Origin: DAOTVD01 sp034437075
GTDB taxonomy: Bacteria > Chloroflexota > Anaerolineae > Aggregatilineales > J027
Direction of reading: 5' to 3'
Length of the DNA stretch: 44,197 nt
NCBI GenBank assembly: GCA_034437075.1
Contig: DAOTVD010000017.1
Location: forward strand, 1 to 44,197
Shown here piece after piece: positions 32,758 to 39,579 of this stretch; position 1 is the first letter of the stretch, and each line of letters opens with the position of its first letter. A program made the translations under genes and the position numbers. The notes beneath the pieces were generated by a model. That model was not told where the DNA came from. It saw nothing but the letters and a program-made list of their open reading frames with translations, and ran no database searches.

Positions 32758-33315
32758 TCAATCGGGCGTGGCTTTCTCAGAGACTGGGCCATGGGTTTCG
32801 CTAGGGGGTAGCTGAGCGAGCGCGTCCGATCCCGTTTCCAGAATATCAATACTGTCGATTTGCAATGCCTGCCGCAAAGTGGGCAAATCTTCCGGATTCT
32901 CAACTTCTAACAGCAGGGCAATCTGATCTTGCTTTAGGTGCGCGGTGAGTTGGTCAATTTGGTCTTGCTGAAATCCGGCGCTAAGCAATTGCCCGACAAA
33001 ACGCCCAGTCGCACCGCCTACCCATCCCCCCAGAATAGCGCCAACCCCCACAGCCAGGATGGGCCCCAGGCCCGGCAGGGCCAATGCACCGAATTGGGTG
33101 ATGCCCAGCGCCGACATTACAGCCCCAAAGCGACGGCCCAAGCGGCGCGCTTCTTGGGGGCTTAGTTCGCCCTCCAAAATTTTCAATTCGCCTGTTTGCA
33201 AGCGCATCGCGACTATCGCCTGGCCAATCTCGAGACCTTGTATGTGGGATAGCTCATCAACCACACGCCTGACGTGCGATTTATCCGAAAAGATGGCAAT
33301 TATGACGGATGACAT
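32758..33315 (-). CDS. DUF1269-like protein with a glycine-rich membrane hairpin
   Basis: 185 residues from MSSVIIAIF at 33315; an ATG at 33324 abuts AAAGGGA and is an alternative. The N-terminal part (IIAIFSDKSHVRRVVDELSHIQ, IGQAIVAMRLQTG) is a ferredoxin-like fold, followed by a hydrophobic glycine-rich hairpin LPGLGPILAVGVGAILGGWVGGATGRFVGQLL and an alpha/beta C-terminus (QIALLLEV). This layout is that of DUF1269 and related membrane-associated proteins of unknown role. It is convergent to the DUF368 gene and alone in its unit. Confidence 0.75.
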   Translation of the reverse strand: MSSVIIAIFSDKSHVRRVVDELSHIQGLEIGQAIVAMRLQTGELKILEGELSPQEARRLGRRFGAVMSALGITQFGALALPGLGPILAVGVGAILGGWVGGATGRFVGQLLSAGFQQDQIDQLTAHLKQDQIALLLEVENPEDLPTLRQALQIDSIDILETGSDALAQLPPSETHGPVSEKATPD

Positions 33316-33460
33316 GGCTCTCATTCCCTTTGTGTATGTCCTAATCTAACGTGAGTTCGGGTTTAGCTCAAGGCTAACTTGCTTGCAGGGCGATTGCATC
33401 AAATCGGGGCTTGACAGGCTTTTTGGGACGTTTAATTTATTCTGCATAAGGGTAGTTTGT

Positions 33461-33488
33461 GTAGGTGCGAGGCCCGCCTCGCACCTAC
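33461..33488. repeat. Perfect palindromic repeat
   Basis: GTAGGTGCGAGG (33461-33472) and CCTCGCACCTAC (33477-33488) form a perfect 12-bp inverted repeat with a CCCG loop. Repeats of this GTAGG-GCGAGG type are frequently dispersed in Chloroflexota and cyanobacterial genomes (from memory). The surrounding 33325-33510 holds no gene. Confidence 0.8.
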
Positions 33489-33510
33489 GGGTTGACCGCA
33501 TCTTGAGCTT

Positions 33511-34083
33511 TTAAGGCTTTTCCAAGTATTTAACTATGCCGCTTGCTTTTGTCGAAAAGGATACCGGCTTGATTTTACCCCCCTCTAGCTCCCCCCGAAT
33601 TCGGGGGGAGAACTTACTCGTGCGCATAATAGCCCCTCCCTGAATTCGGGGAGGGGCTGGGGAGGGGTAATTATTTTTCTGGAAAAGCCTAAGAACCTTT
33701 GAGGGCCAAAAATTTTTGATGCGCTTGCCCTCTACATACTCGTCATTGAAAATAAGATGGATTTTGAAGCCGAAAAACCAGCCCGTCAAGGTTTTACCCT
33801 GCTGAGCAATGCCCATAAACACACGATGGCTGTGAATACGACAATTGTGATATATCACCCGTGACGTGGCATCTATAAAAGCAATCTTGCGCGGTGGTTG
33901 GCAGCGACTCTGGAGATAGGCCGCCAGGGGCACCACGTCAAAAGATTCATGAATCACTTCGGGCCTATCCCCGGCATGATAGCGTGCGATGATGGTATCT
34001 AGTGGCACGCGCGAGTCACTCACGCACAACACGCCATGATCATCTTGTTTTAGGGGCAGATCAATGGTTTTGGGCAAATCCAT
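33511..34083 (-). pseudogene. Chimeric ORF: DUF433 antitoxin start joined to an IS982-type transposase fragment and repeat DNA
   Basis: An uninterrupted 190-codon frame made of three unrelated parts. Residues 1-53 (IDLPLKQDDHGVLCVSDSRVPLDTIIARYHAGDRPEVIHESF) match DUF433 antitoxins, which normally have about 75-80 residues. Residues about 54-114 (PPRKIAFIDATSRVIYHNCRIHSHRVFMGIAQQGKTLTGWFFGFKIHLIFNDE) match the middle of IS982-family transposases, including the first catalytic Asp. Residues about 115-190 are read through repeat DNA (PSPAPPRIQGG, FSPRIRGELEGGK). It cannot be a working transposase and is probably not a working antitoxin. No toxin partner is adjacent. Confidence 0.8.
33512..33691. 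repeat. Inverted-repeat unit holding GAATTC palindromes
   Basis: AGGCTTTTCCA (33514-33524) and TGGAAAAGCCT (33680-33690) flank about 155 bases with two large palindromes centred on GAATTC: a perfect 22-bp one at 33589-33610 and a 28-bp one with one wobble pair at 33631-33658. It resembles a small non-autonomous element or a composite of dispersed repeats. No target duplication is evident. Confidence 0.65.
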
Positions 34084-34349
34084 AATCTTGATCCTATATC
34101 GCTTTATTTAATTGTACACTGCGTGGAAAATAAACGGGTGTACGAACCTACTCCCTCATTATCAGGATCAGGGCAATCGTATCAAAATCTGACCTCTTAA
34201 GACCTTCTCTAGCCTAATATTTACCCCTCCCTGTATCCTTCGAATTCGGGGGGGGATCAAAGAGGAGGGTCAAAAATGGCGACTTGCCAAACTTGCAACT
34301 CAGTTAAGCCCCAGGTTGAGGCAATTGCCCTGCCCCATTATTTCATTAT
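34084..34349. other. Intergenic region with a third, decayed GAATTC repeat
   Basis: Between the chimeric ORF and the lacI promoter. A degenerate copy of the palindrome (CCCCTCCC near 34224, GAATTC then a G run at 34242-34255, GAGGAGGG near 34262) is the only structure seen. No gene is supported. Confidence 0.55.
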
Positions 34350-34378
34350 TTGACATCCGAAACGTTTTGGCGTACATT
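34350..34378 (+). promoter_or_regulatory. Promoter of lacI-family regulator
   Basis: A perfect TTGACA (34350-34355), a 17-base spacer and TACATT (34373-34378). An operator occupies nearly all of the spacer. Transcription would begin near 34385. Confidence 0.78.
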
Positions 34379-34405
34379 ATCCTCAATATACCCGAAACGT
34401 TTCGG
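34357..34405. promoter_or_regulatory. Two LacI-type operators
   Basis: CCGAAACGTTTTGG (34357-34370) lies between -35 and -10, and the perfect palindrome CCGAAACGTTTCGG (34392-34405) lies just after the predicted start site. Their centres are 35 bases apart. The central ACGT with flanking AA/TT is typical for LacI/GalR/CcpA family sites, so autoregulation and control of the downstream cluster are likely. Confidence 0.85.
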
Positions 34406-34430
34406 ATAAAATAGTTTTTCAACGACTTTT

Positions 34431-35441
34431 ATGGCAAAGCTAAAAGACATTGCCCAAAAAACAAATTTCTCTGTAACAACCGTTTCACGTGCTTTAGGTG
34501 GTTACGACGACGTCAGCGAAGAGACACGTCAGACAATCTTATCAGTCGCCCGTGAGTTGGGCTACGAGCCCAACCTTGTTGCACGACAACTCCAGAGCCA
34601 GCGTACCGATACCATTGGTATTATCGCGCCTATGGAAGAAGTCTATGTATCGGATGGTTACTTTCGCGAACTGCTGATTAGTCTTGGCAGTGCAGCCTCG
34701 CGCAAGGGCTTCGATTTACTCTTTTCCGCTCACTCATCTTTCTCGAATGAAATGCAAGCCTATCGTAAGTTTGTAGGTGGTAACCGTGTAGATGGAATGG
34801 TCATTGTTCGCACGCGCAAAGATGATCCACGTATCGATTATCTTACTCGCCAAGGATGCCCGTTCGTCGTGCAAGGCCGCTTAGAACCCGATGTTGAGGA
34901 ACTATTTCCATATGTCGATTTGGACAATCGTAAAGGTGTTTATTTATTAACTGAGCATCTCTTACAGCAAGGTCACAAACAGATTGCCATTATTTTGCCG
35001 CCAATTGATTTGGCGTTTACAGAATACCGTCTAAGGGGGTATCGCGATGCTTTACAAGCTTATCACCTATCCCTTGACGAAAAACATATCTTCTACGGCG
35101 ATTTGGGACAACACAATGGGTACAGCATTACACAACGCATTATCCAGCACTTGCCCTATGTAACGGCAATTGTTGCCTGTAACGATTTGATGGCATTGGG
35201 TGCTATTCAGGCGATCCAAGAGGCCAATATGCGCGTTGGTTCCGATATTGCAGTCGTTGGTTTTGATGACATACCAGCAGCACGGTTGTCTAGACCTAGC
35301 CTAACCACTATCCATCAGCCTATAAATGACATTGGGACACATTTGGTCGATATACTTGTAAGCCACATTGACGGCACAGCCTCAGAGGCTGCGCAAATGC
35401 TGCTAGCACCACAGCTTATTGTGCGTGACTCTACCCGTTAA
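34431..35441 (+). CDS. LacI-family transcriptional regulator
   Basis: 336 residues. The HTH (residues 3-26, KLKDIAQKTNFSVTTVSRALGG) and hinge helix (NLVARQLQSQRTDTIGII, about 44-62) bind DNA. The periplasmic-binding-protein-like domain has FDLLFSAH, VDGMVIVRTR, GHKQIAIILPP, ACNDLMALGAIQAIQE, VVGFDDIPAARLSRPSLTTIHQP. Typical length. It likely represses the following sugar cluster in the absence of an inducer sugar. Two matching operators lie in its own promoter. No good ribosome binding site is seen before the ATG. Codon use is visibly less GC-rich than genes before 33 kb. Confidence 0.96.
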   Translation: MAKLKDIAQKTNFSVTTVSRALGGYDDVSEETRQTILSVARELGYEPNLVARQLQSQRTDTIGIIAPMEEVYVSDGYFRELLISLGSAASRKGFDLLFSAHSSFSNEMQAYRKFVGGNRVDGMVIVRTRKDDPRIDYLTRQGCPFVVQGRLEPDVEELFPYVDLDNRKGVYLLTEHLLQQGHKQIAIILPPIDLAFTEYRLRGYRDALQAYHLSLDEKHIFYGDLGQHNGYSITQRIIQHLPYVTAIVACNDLMALGAIQAIQEANMRVGSDIAVVGFDDIPAARLSRPSLTTIHQPINDIGTHLVDILVSHIDGTASEAAQMLLAPQLIVRDSTR

Positions 35442-35463
35442 ATTAGTCTTCCTGAAGGAGGTG

Positions 35464-35520
35464 ATGCTTATTAAGTATCTAATGACGATACCTATAGATC
35501 AAAACACATTAAATTTTTAA
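35464..35520 (+). CDS. Candidate 18-residue leader peptide
   Basis: The gap between lacI and the binding-protein gene holds AAGGAGGTGATG, a complete anti-16S Shine-Dalgarno with the ATG at 35464. The frame reads MLIKYLMTIPIDQNTLNF and stops at 35518-35520, where the TAA overlaps the AAGGAG of the next gene. The ATG overlaps the ribosome binding sequence itself (GGTGATG), so spacing from AGGAGG is only about three bases and translation is uncertain. Confidence 0.3.
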   Translation: MLIKYLMTIPIDQNTLNF

Positions 35521-35534
35521 GGAGTTAACGAATC

Positions 35535-36917
35535 ATGAATATCCGTCGTATGTTCGCATTTGTGTTGATTTTTGCGTTATTGCTAGCTAGCCTGCCCGCA
35601 CTGGCACAAGATGAGGTTATTGTCACATTCTGGACAACCGAAAATCAGCCAGAACGTGTTGAACGTCAAGAAGCCATTGCCGCAGCTTTTGAAGAAGCTA
35701 ACCCTGGGGTTGATGTTCGCGTTGTCCCTGTAGAAGAAAACGAAATTGATCGTTTGATGGTCGTCAACCTTGCGTCTGGCACCTTGCCCGACCTTGCCCT
35801 ACATCCCATCGTGTTAACTGCTAAATGGGTTAACGACGGTGTATTGGATGTAGAAGCAACCACCAGTGTTATCGAAAATCTTGGTGTTGATACCTTTAAT
35901 GCTGGTGCCTTAGCCCTGACAGGTGAAGAAGGTAGCTATGGCTCCATTCCGTCTGATGGTTGGGGGCAACTGTTGCTCTACCGTGCAGATTTGTTTGAAG
36001 CGAATGGCTTGGCTGTGCCTAACAGCTACGAAGCCATCTTAGCTGGGGCTCAAGCACTACACGACCCTGACAATGGTTTCTTTGGCTTCTGTGGCCCTAA
36101 CGCACCCGATCAAACCTACACGTGGCAAGTATTCGAACACATCGCTTTGGCAAATGGTGCCACTTTTGTTGATGCCGAAGGCAACATCAATTGGGAGTCT
36201 GCCGAAATGGTAGAGGCGATGCAATTTTACGTTGACCTCATGAATAGCGCCGGGCAATCAGAGTCGGGCTGGTTCTGGGATCAAACGCGCGCCAACTACT
36301 TGGCTGGCAACTGTGGTATAACGATTTGGTCACCTTTCATCCTAGATGAAATGGCTGGTCTACGTGATGCGGCCTTCCCTTCATGCGCCGAATGTGAAGA
36401 AAATCCCGCATTCATTGCCGAAAACACGGGCTTGGTCGGTTCAATTAGCGGGTATAGCAACGATGTTCCTGCCGCTTGGGGCGGGACGTTTAACATTGGC
36501 ATCACACCAGATGCTGACCCCGAAGCTTTGGCCTTCGCTGAGTTCTGGATGAGCCAAGCCTATCTAGATGCCTTAGGTATTGCCCCTGAAGGCAAGTTCC
36601 CCATGCGCCAAGGTGATGGTGAAAATGCGACGGCATTCATAGAGGGCTGGGCGGCCTTGGATGTCGGTGTAGATCGTCGTGCCCCGCTGAGTGATTTCTA
36701 CTCAGCAGAAGACCTAGAAATCATGGTCAATGGTGCCGATAACTACTACCGTATGGGCATCAGTGATGGCCAAGCCCTGTTGGCTGGCGCTGTTGGTGCA
36801 GATTTCTTCATTCAAGAAAATCTGGTTGATGCGATCAATGGTGATATAACCGTTGAAGAAGCTCTCGAAAACATCCAAATTGAAACCGAAGATATTCAAT
36901 TTGAACTCGAAGGCTAG
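35535..36917 (+). CDS. ABC transporter solute-binding protein (family 1, sugar type)
   Basis: 460 residues. Signal peptide MNIRRMFAFVLIFALLLASLPALA, cleaved after ALA; there is no lipobox cysteine, which is unusual for a Gram-positive-type binding protein but common in Chloroflexota. The mature part opens VIVTFWTTENQPERVERQEAIAAAFEEANPGVDVRVV, the sugar-binding protein pattern, with LASGTLPDLALHP and a late YYRMGISDGQALLAGAVGADFF. AAGGAG lies ten bases before the ATG. It binds the cluster's sugar outside the membrane and delivers it to the two permeases. The ligand is not predictable from sequence alone. Confidence 0.94.
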   Translation: MNIRRMFAFVLIFALLLASLPALAQDEVIVTFWTTENQPERVERQEAIAAAFEEANPGVDVRVVPVEENEIDRLMVVNLASGTLPDLALHPIVLTAKWVNDGVLDVEATTSVIENLGVDTFNAGALALTGEEGSYGSIPSDGWGQLLLYRADLFEANGLAVPNSYEAILAGAQALHDPDNGFFGFCGPNAPDQTYTWQVFEHIALANGATFVDAEGNINWESAEMVEAMQFYVDLMNSAGQSESGWFWDQTRANYLAGNCGITIWSPFILDEMAGLRDAAFPSCAECEENPAFIAENTGLVGSISGYSNDVPAAWGGTFNIGITPDADPEALAFAEFWMSQAYLDALGIAPEGKFPMRQGDGENATAFIEGWAALDVGVDRRAPLSDFYSAEDLEIMVNGADNYYRMGISDGQALLAGAVGADFFIQENLVDAINGDITVEEALENIQIETEDIQFELEG

Positions 36918-36936
36918 TCCTTCCTAAAGCTAGTAT

Positions 36937-36962
36937 CGATGGTGTGGGTAACCACACCATCG
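36937..36962 (+). other. Perfect hairpin between binding protein and permease
   Basis: CGATGGTGTGG (36937-36947) and CCACACCATCG (36952-36962) form an 11-bp stem around GTAA. A T-rich stretch (36973-36988) follows after about ten bases. It is probably a partial terminator or mRNA stabiliser giving more binding protein than permease. Confidence 0.75.
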
Positions 36963-37002
36963 GTGTAATTACATTTTTTATTTTTTACATGACTCTACTG
37001 AA

Positions 37003-37045
37003 AAAAGCCTAAACAGCCTCAATGTTCTGGTTTTCCAAGGCTTTT
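37003..37045. repeat. Short inverted repeat related to the 33.5 kb unit
   Basis: AAAAGCCT (37003-37010) and AGGCTTTT (37038-37045) are inverted, with TTTTCCA between them near 37031. The words match the ends of the inverted-repeat unit at 33512-33691. It may be a remnant of the same element. The rest of the 36963-37115 gap shows nothing else. Confidence 0.4.
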
Positions 37046-37115
37046 AACGGGTCAATGCAGGTTAAACTTCGTTCCAAATGACCTTGTTTCAGAGGACTCT
37101 TACAAGGAAAACAAA

Positions 37116-38609
37116 ATGTCATCCATTTTAGAGATCATCTTGTGGTGCGCCATTGGTGCGCTCCCTGGCTTTTACGTTTTCTTTTTACGCTCATACAATA
37201 CATTCCTAGGCGTTGGCATCGGGGCGACAACGGGCTTTTTAGTGGGGTTTGTGGGCATGGAGCTTGGGCTAATTTCCACCCCCTTGAGCGCTGTTGTTAC
37301 GATCATTAGCTTGGTAGGGATCGCCTTACTGCTGATGCCTAACAACCAATATGCTAATCCTGATATTACATACCAACGCCGAGCCTTAACGGCGGTAGGT
37401 GGTGTGGCGCTTGTTCTCTTTTTGATGGCTGGTATCTCTGAACTTGTTTGGTTTGGGCGGAATATCCGCCCAGAAATCATTACGATATTTGCGTTAATCG
37501 CATATGTGATGGTTCTACCGCGTGGTAACTACATAGACCAGCAAACGCGCACCCATTACATCGGTAACCTTGCCTATGCGCTGTTCTTACCGATTTTGTT
37601 GATTGTATTGGGTATCGTGATCTTCCCTGTTATCTGGAATGTCCTCTTTAGCTTTCGCCCCATCGAAACCGCCGACCTACCCGACCTAGAAGTGTTTTCT
37701 TTAGAAGGGTTTACGTTCGACAACTATGTTGCCCAAGGTGGGTTTCGGGTTGATACGGTGCCGTGCGTGCGCACAGAAGATGGTAGCGGTTGTCTTGAAG
37801 AAGATGGCCAAATTGTCTATGAAGATGCCCGCCGTTTCTTTGACGACTACCGAGGCTTCCGAGAAGTAGAGGGCATTGATCGCGGAGAGGAGCGCATTGC
37901 CATTGGGGTTCGTAACCCAGATTTTTACCCAATGTTGCGCCGCACCCTTGCCTACACCTTTACAAGTACCATTCTGGCGATACTCTTTGGCTTGATTGCC
38001 GCGCTTGTTGTCCGGGAAGCCTTTCCGGGGCGGCAAATTTTTCGCGGATTTATCCTTTTTCCGTATGTTGCGCCCGTGATTTCAGTCGCGTTTGTTTGGA
38101 ATGCGCTCTTGCGTGAGTCGGGTTTAGTCAATGCCGCTTTGGGGACATCCATTAATTTTCTTGGGACTAGAGACAGCTTTTTAGGTGTTTCGATTCCACT
38201 CATCATGGTGATTTTCTTCCAAACATGGCGTTATTTTCCATTTGCCTTTTTGTTCCTATTGGCTCGTATTCAAGCGATTCCAGATGTCTTGTACGAAGCC
38301 GCTAAAGTAGATGGCGCAACCCCCCTTCGACGAATGCAACATATCACCTTGCCGCAACTGCGTGCTGTGCTAGGCACGCTCTTTTTGTTGCGCTTCATCT
38401 GGACGTTCAATAAATTTGATGACATTTTCTTGTTAACCGGCGCTATTTCTCAAACAAAGGTGATTCCCATCCAAATATTCGAGGCATTGTTCATCGAAAG
38501 CAACGTGGGTGAGGCCAGCGCGATAGCTGTTGTCATGGCAGCCATTTTATCCGTCATTCTATTAATTTATTTCCGCTTCTTTTTAACTGAGGAGGCAGAG
38601 GAAGCATGA
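37116..38609 (+). CDS. Sugar ABC transporter permease (MalF-type)
   Basis: 497 residues, longer than the usual 300. Residues 1-150 hold about five extra helices (ILWCAIGALPGFYVFFL, LGVGIGATTGFLVGFVG and others) before the canonical permease. An extracytoplasmic insertion of about 80 residues (FDNYVAQGGFRVDTVPC...EDGQIVYEDARRFFDD) recalls the MalF P2 loop. The EAA loop is EAAKVDGATPLRRMQHITLPQLR (about 397-419), which docks on the ATPase. AAGGA precedes the ATG. Its stop overlaps the next permease by four bases. Confidence 0.93.
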   Translation: MSSILEIILWCAIGALPGFYVFFLRSYNTFLGVGIGATTGFLVGFVGMELGLISTPLSAVVTIISLVGIALLLMPNNQYANPDITYQRRALTAVGGVALVLFLMAGISELVWFGRNIRPEIITIFALIAYVMVLPRGNYIDQQTRTHYIGNLAYALFLPILLIVLGIVIFPVIWNVLFSFRPIETADLPDLEVFSLEGFTFDNYVAQGGFRVDTVPCVRTEDGSGCLEEDGQIVYEDARRFFDDYRGFREVEGIDRGEERIAIGVRNPDFYPMLRRTLAYTFTSTILAILFGLIAALVVREAFPGRQIFRGFILFPYVAPVISVAFVWNALLRESGLVNAALGTSINFLGTRDSFLGVSIPLIMVIFFQTWRYFPFAFLFLLARIQAIPDVLYEAAKVDGATPLRRMQHITLPQLRAVLGTLFLLRFIWTFNKFDDIFLLTGAISQTKVIPIQIFEALFIESNVGEASAIAVVMAAILSVILLIYFRFFLTEEAEEA

Positions 38610-39577
38610 TGACACCCAACAATCATTCATCGTTTTCGCAGGAAGAATTACAAACTAGGCTCGGGCGTTTTTTGCGCTGGTTTTTTATCATCTTTTTTAC
38701 TTTTATCACGGTTTTTCCCTTTTATTGGATGTTCAATCTTTCTGTACGACCAGAAGCAGATATTCAAACCAATCCCACTAAATTAGCGCCCACTATCGAG
38801 GACATTGAAACCACATTTCATCCGGTACGTTGTTGGCTACAACATGGTACCGACGACATCGAAGAAAAACCGACCCTTCCTGAAGATTGCCAGAACGTTT
38901 TCAACCAAAGTAGTTTTACTATTGTATTGGTAGAACAAGGCTTTCCGCCTTTTATCTGGAATAGTTTCTTACTCGCGTTATTGACGTCTAGCTTTACCTT
39001 GGCACTCTCTATCCCAGGCGCATATGCTATTACCCGCTTACAATTCCCAGGGCGCAATGTGATGTCGGGCATGATTTTGCTGATCTATATGTTCCCTGCC
39101 ATTGTGCTCGCTATTCCATTGTTTGTCGTCTTTACGCGCACGGGGTTACGCGGCACGCTAGAAGGCTTGGTGTTAGTCTATCTCTCTAGCACGATACCGG
39201 TGGCACTGTATATGCTGCGTAGTTATTTCGTGACCATCCCACCCGACCTTGAAGAAGCCGCCTTAATAGATGGTTGTAATGAGTTTGAAACCATTTATCG
39301 CATCACTATACCCTTATCTTTACCCGCGATTGCTTCCGTTGGCTTATATACCTTTATGATCGCATGGAACGAATTCTTGTATGCTTTCTTGTTCTTGGTC
39401 ACGGAACCCGACCGTTGGACCTTGCCGTTAGGCTTAAGCCGATTAGATAGCCAAGAGGTGCCCGTCTCAGCGTTGATGGCAGGCTCTCTCATCATTAGCG
39501 TACCGATTGTCGTCCTCTACTTTTTCTTTGAGCGCTTCTTGACACGCGGCTTAACGGCTGGGGCTGTAAAAGGCTAA
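38606..39577 (+). CDS. Sugar ABC transporter permease (MalG-type)
   Basis: 323 residues with six helices and the EAA motif EEAALIDGCNEFETIYRITIPLSLPAI (about 219-245). An N-terminal cytoplasmic tail precedes helix 1 (FLRWFFIIFFTFITVFPFYWM). An insertion of about 45 residues after helix 1 (TKLAPTIEDIETTFHPVRCWLQHG) is longer than in MalG. It pairs with the permease before it. No ATP-binding protein follows, so a shared MsmK-type ATPase elsewhere is needed. Confidence 0.94.
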   Translation: MMTPNNHSSFSQEELQTRLGRFLRWFFIIFFTFITVFPFYWMFNLSVRPEADIQTNPTKLAPTIEDIETTFHPVRCWLQHGTDDIEEKPTLPEDCQNVFNQSSFTIVLVEQGFPPFIWNSFLLALLTSSFTLALSIPGAYAITRLQFPGRNVMSGMILLIYMFPAIVLAIPLFVVFTRTGLRGTLEGLVLVYLSSTIPVALYMLRSYFVTIPPDLEEAALIDGCNEFETIYRITIPLSLPAIASVGLYTFMIAWNEFLYAFLFLVTEPDRWTLPLGLSRLDSQEVPVSALMAGSLIISVPIVVLYFFFERFLTRGLTAGAVKG

Positions 39578-39579
39578 AC

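Noticed and set aside
33411..33440. TTGACA with AATTTA or TAATTT 16-18 bases later
   Set aside because: No plus-strand gene follows; the next feature is the palindrome and an antisense chimera. The -10 is weak.
33589..33658. Palindrome series as a CRISPR array
   Set aside because: Only two or three palindromes with unequal spacing and no unique spacers; it is a dispersed-repeat pattern.
34276..34353. 25-codon ORF with AGGAGGG upstream and a C-x-x-C motif
   Set aside because: The ribosome-binding-like sequence is part of the decayed GAATTC repeat and the stop falls in the lacI -35 box. Probably chance.
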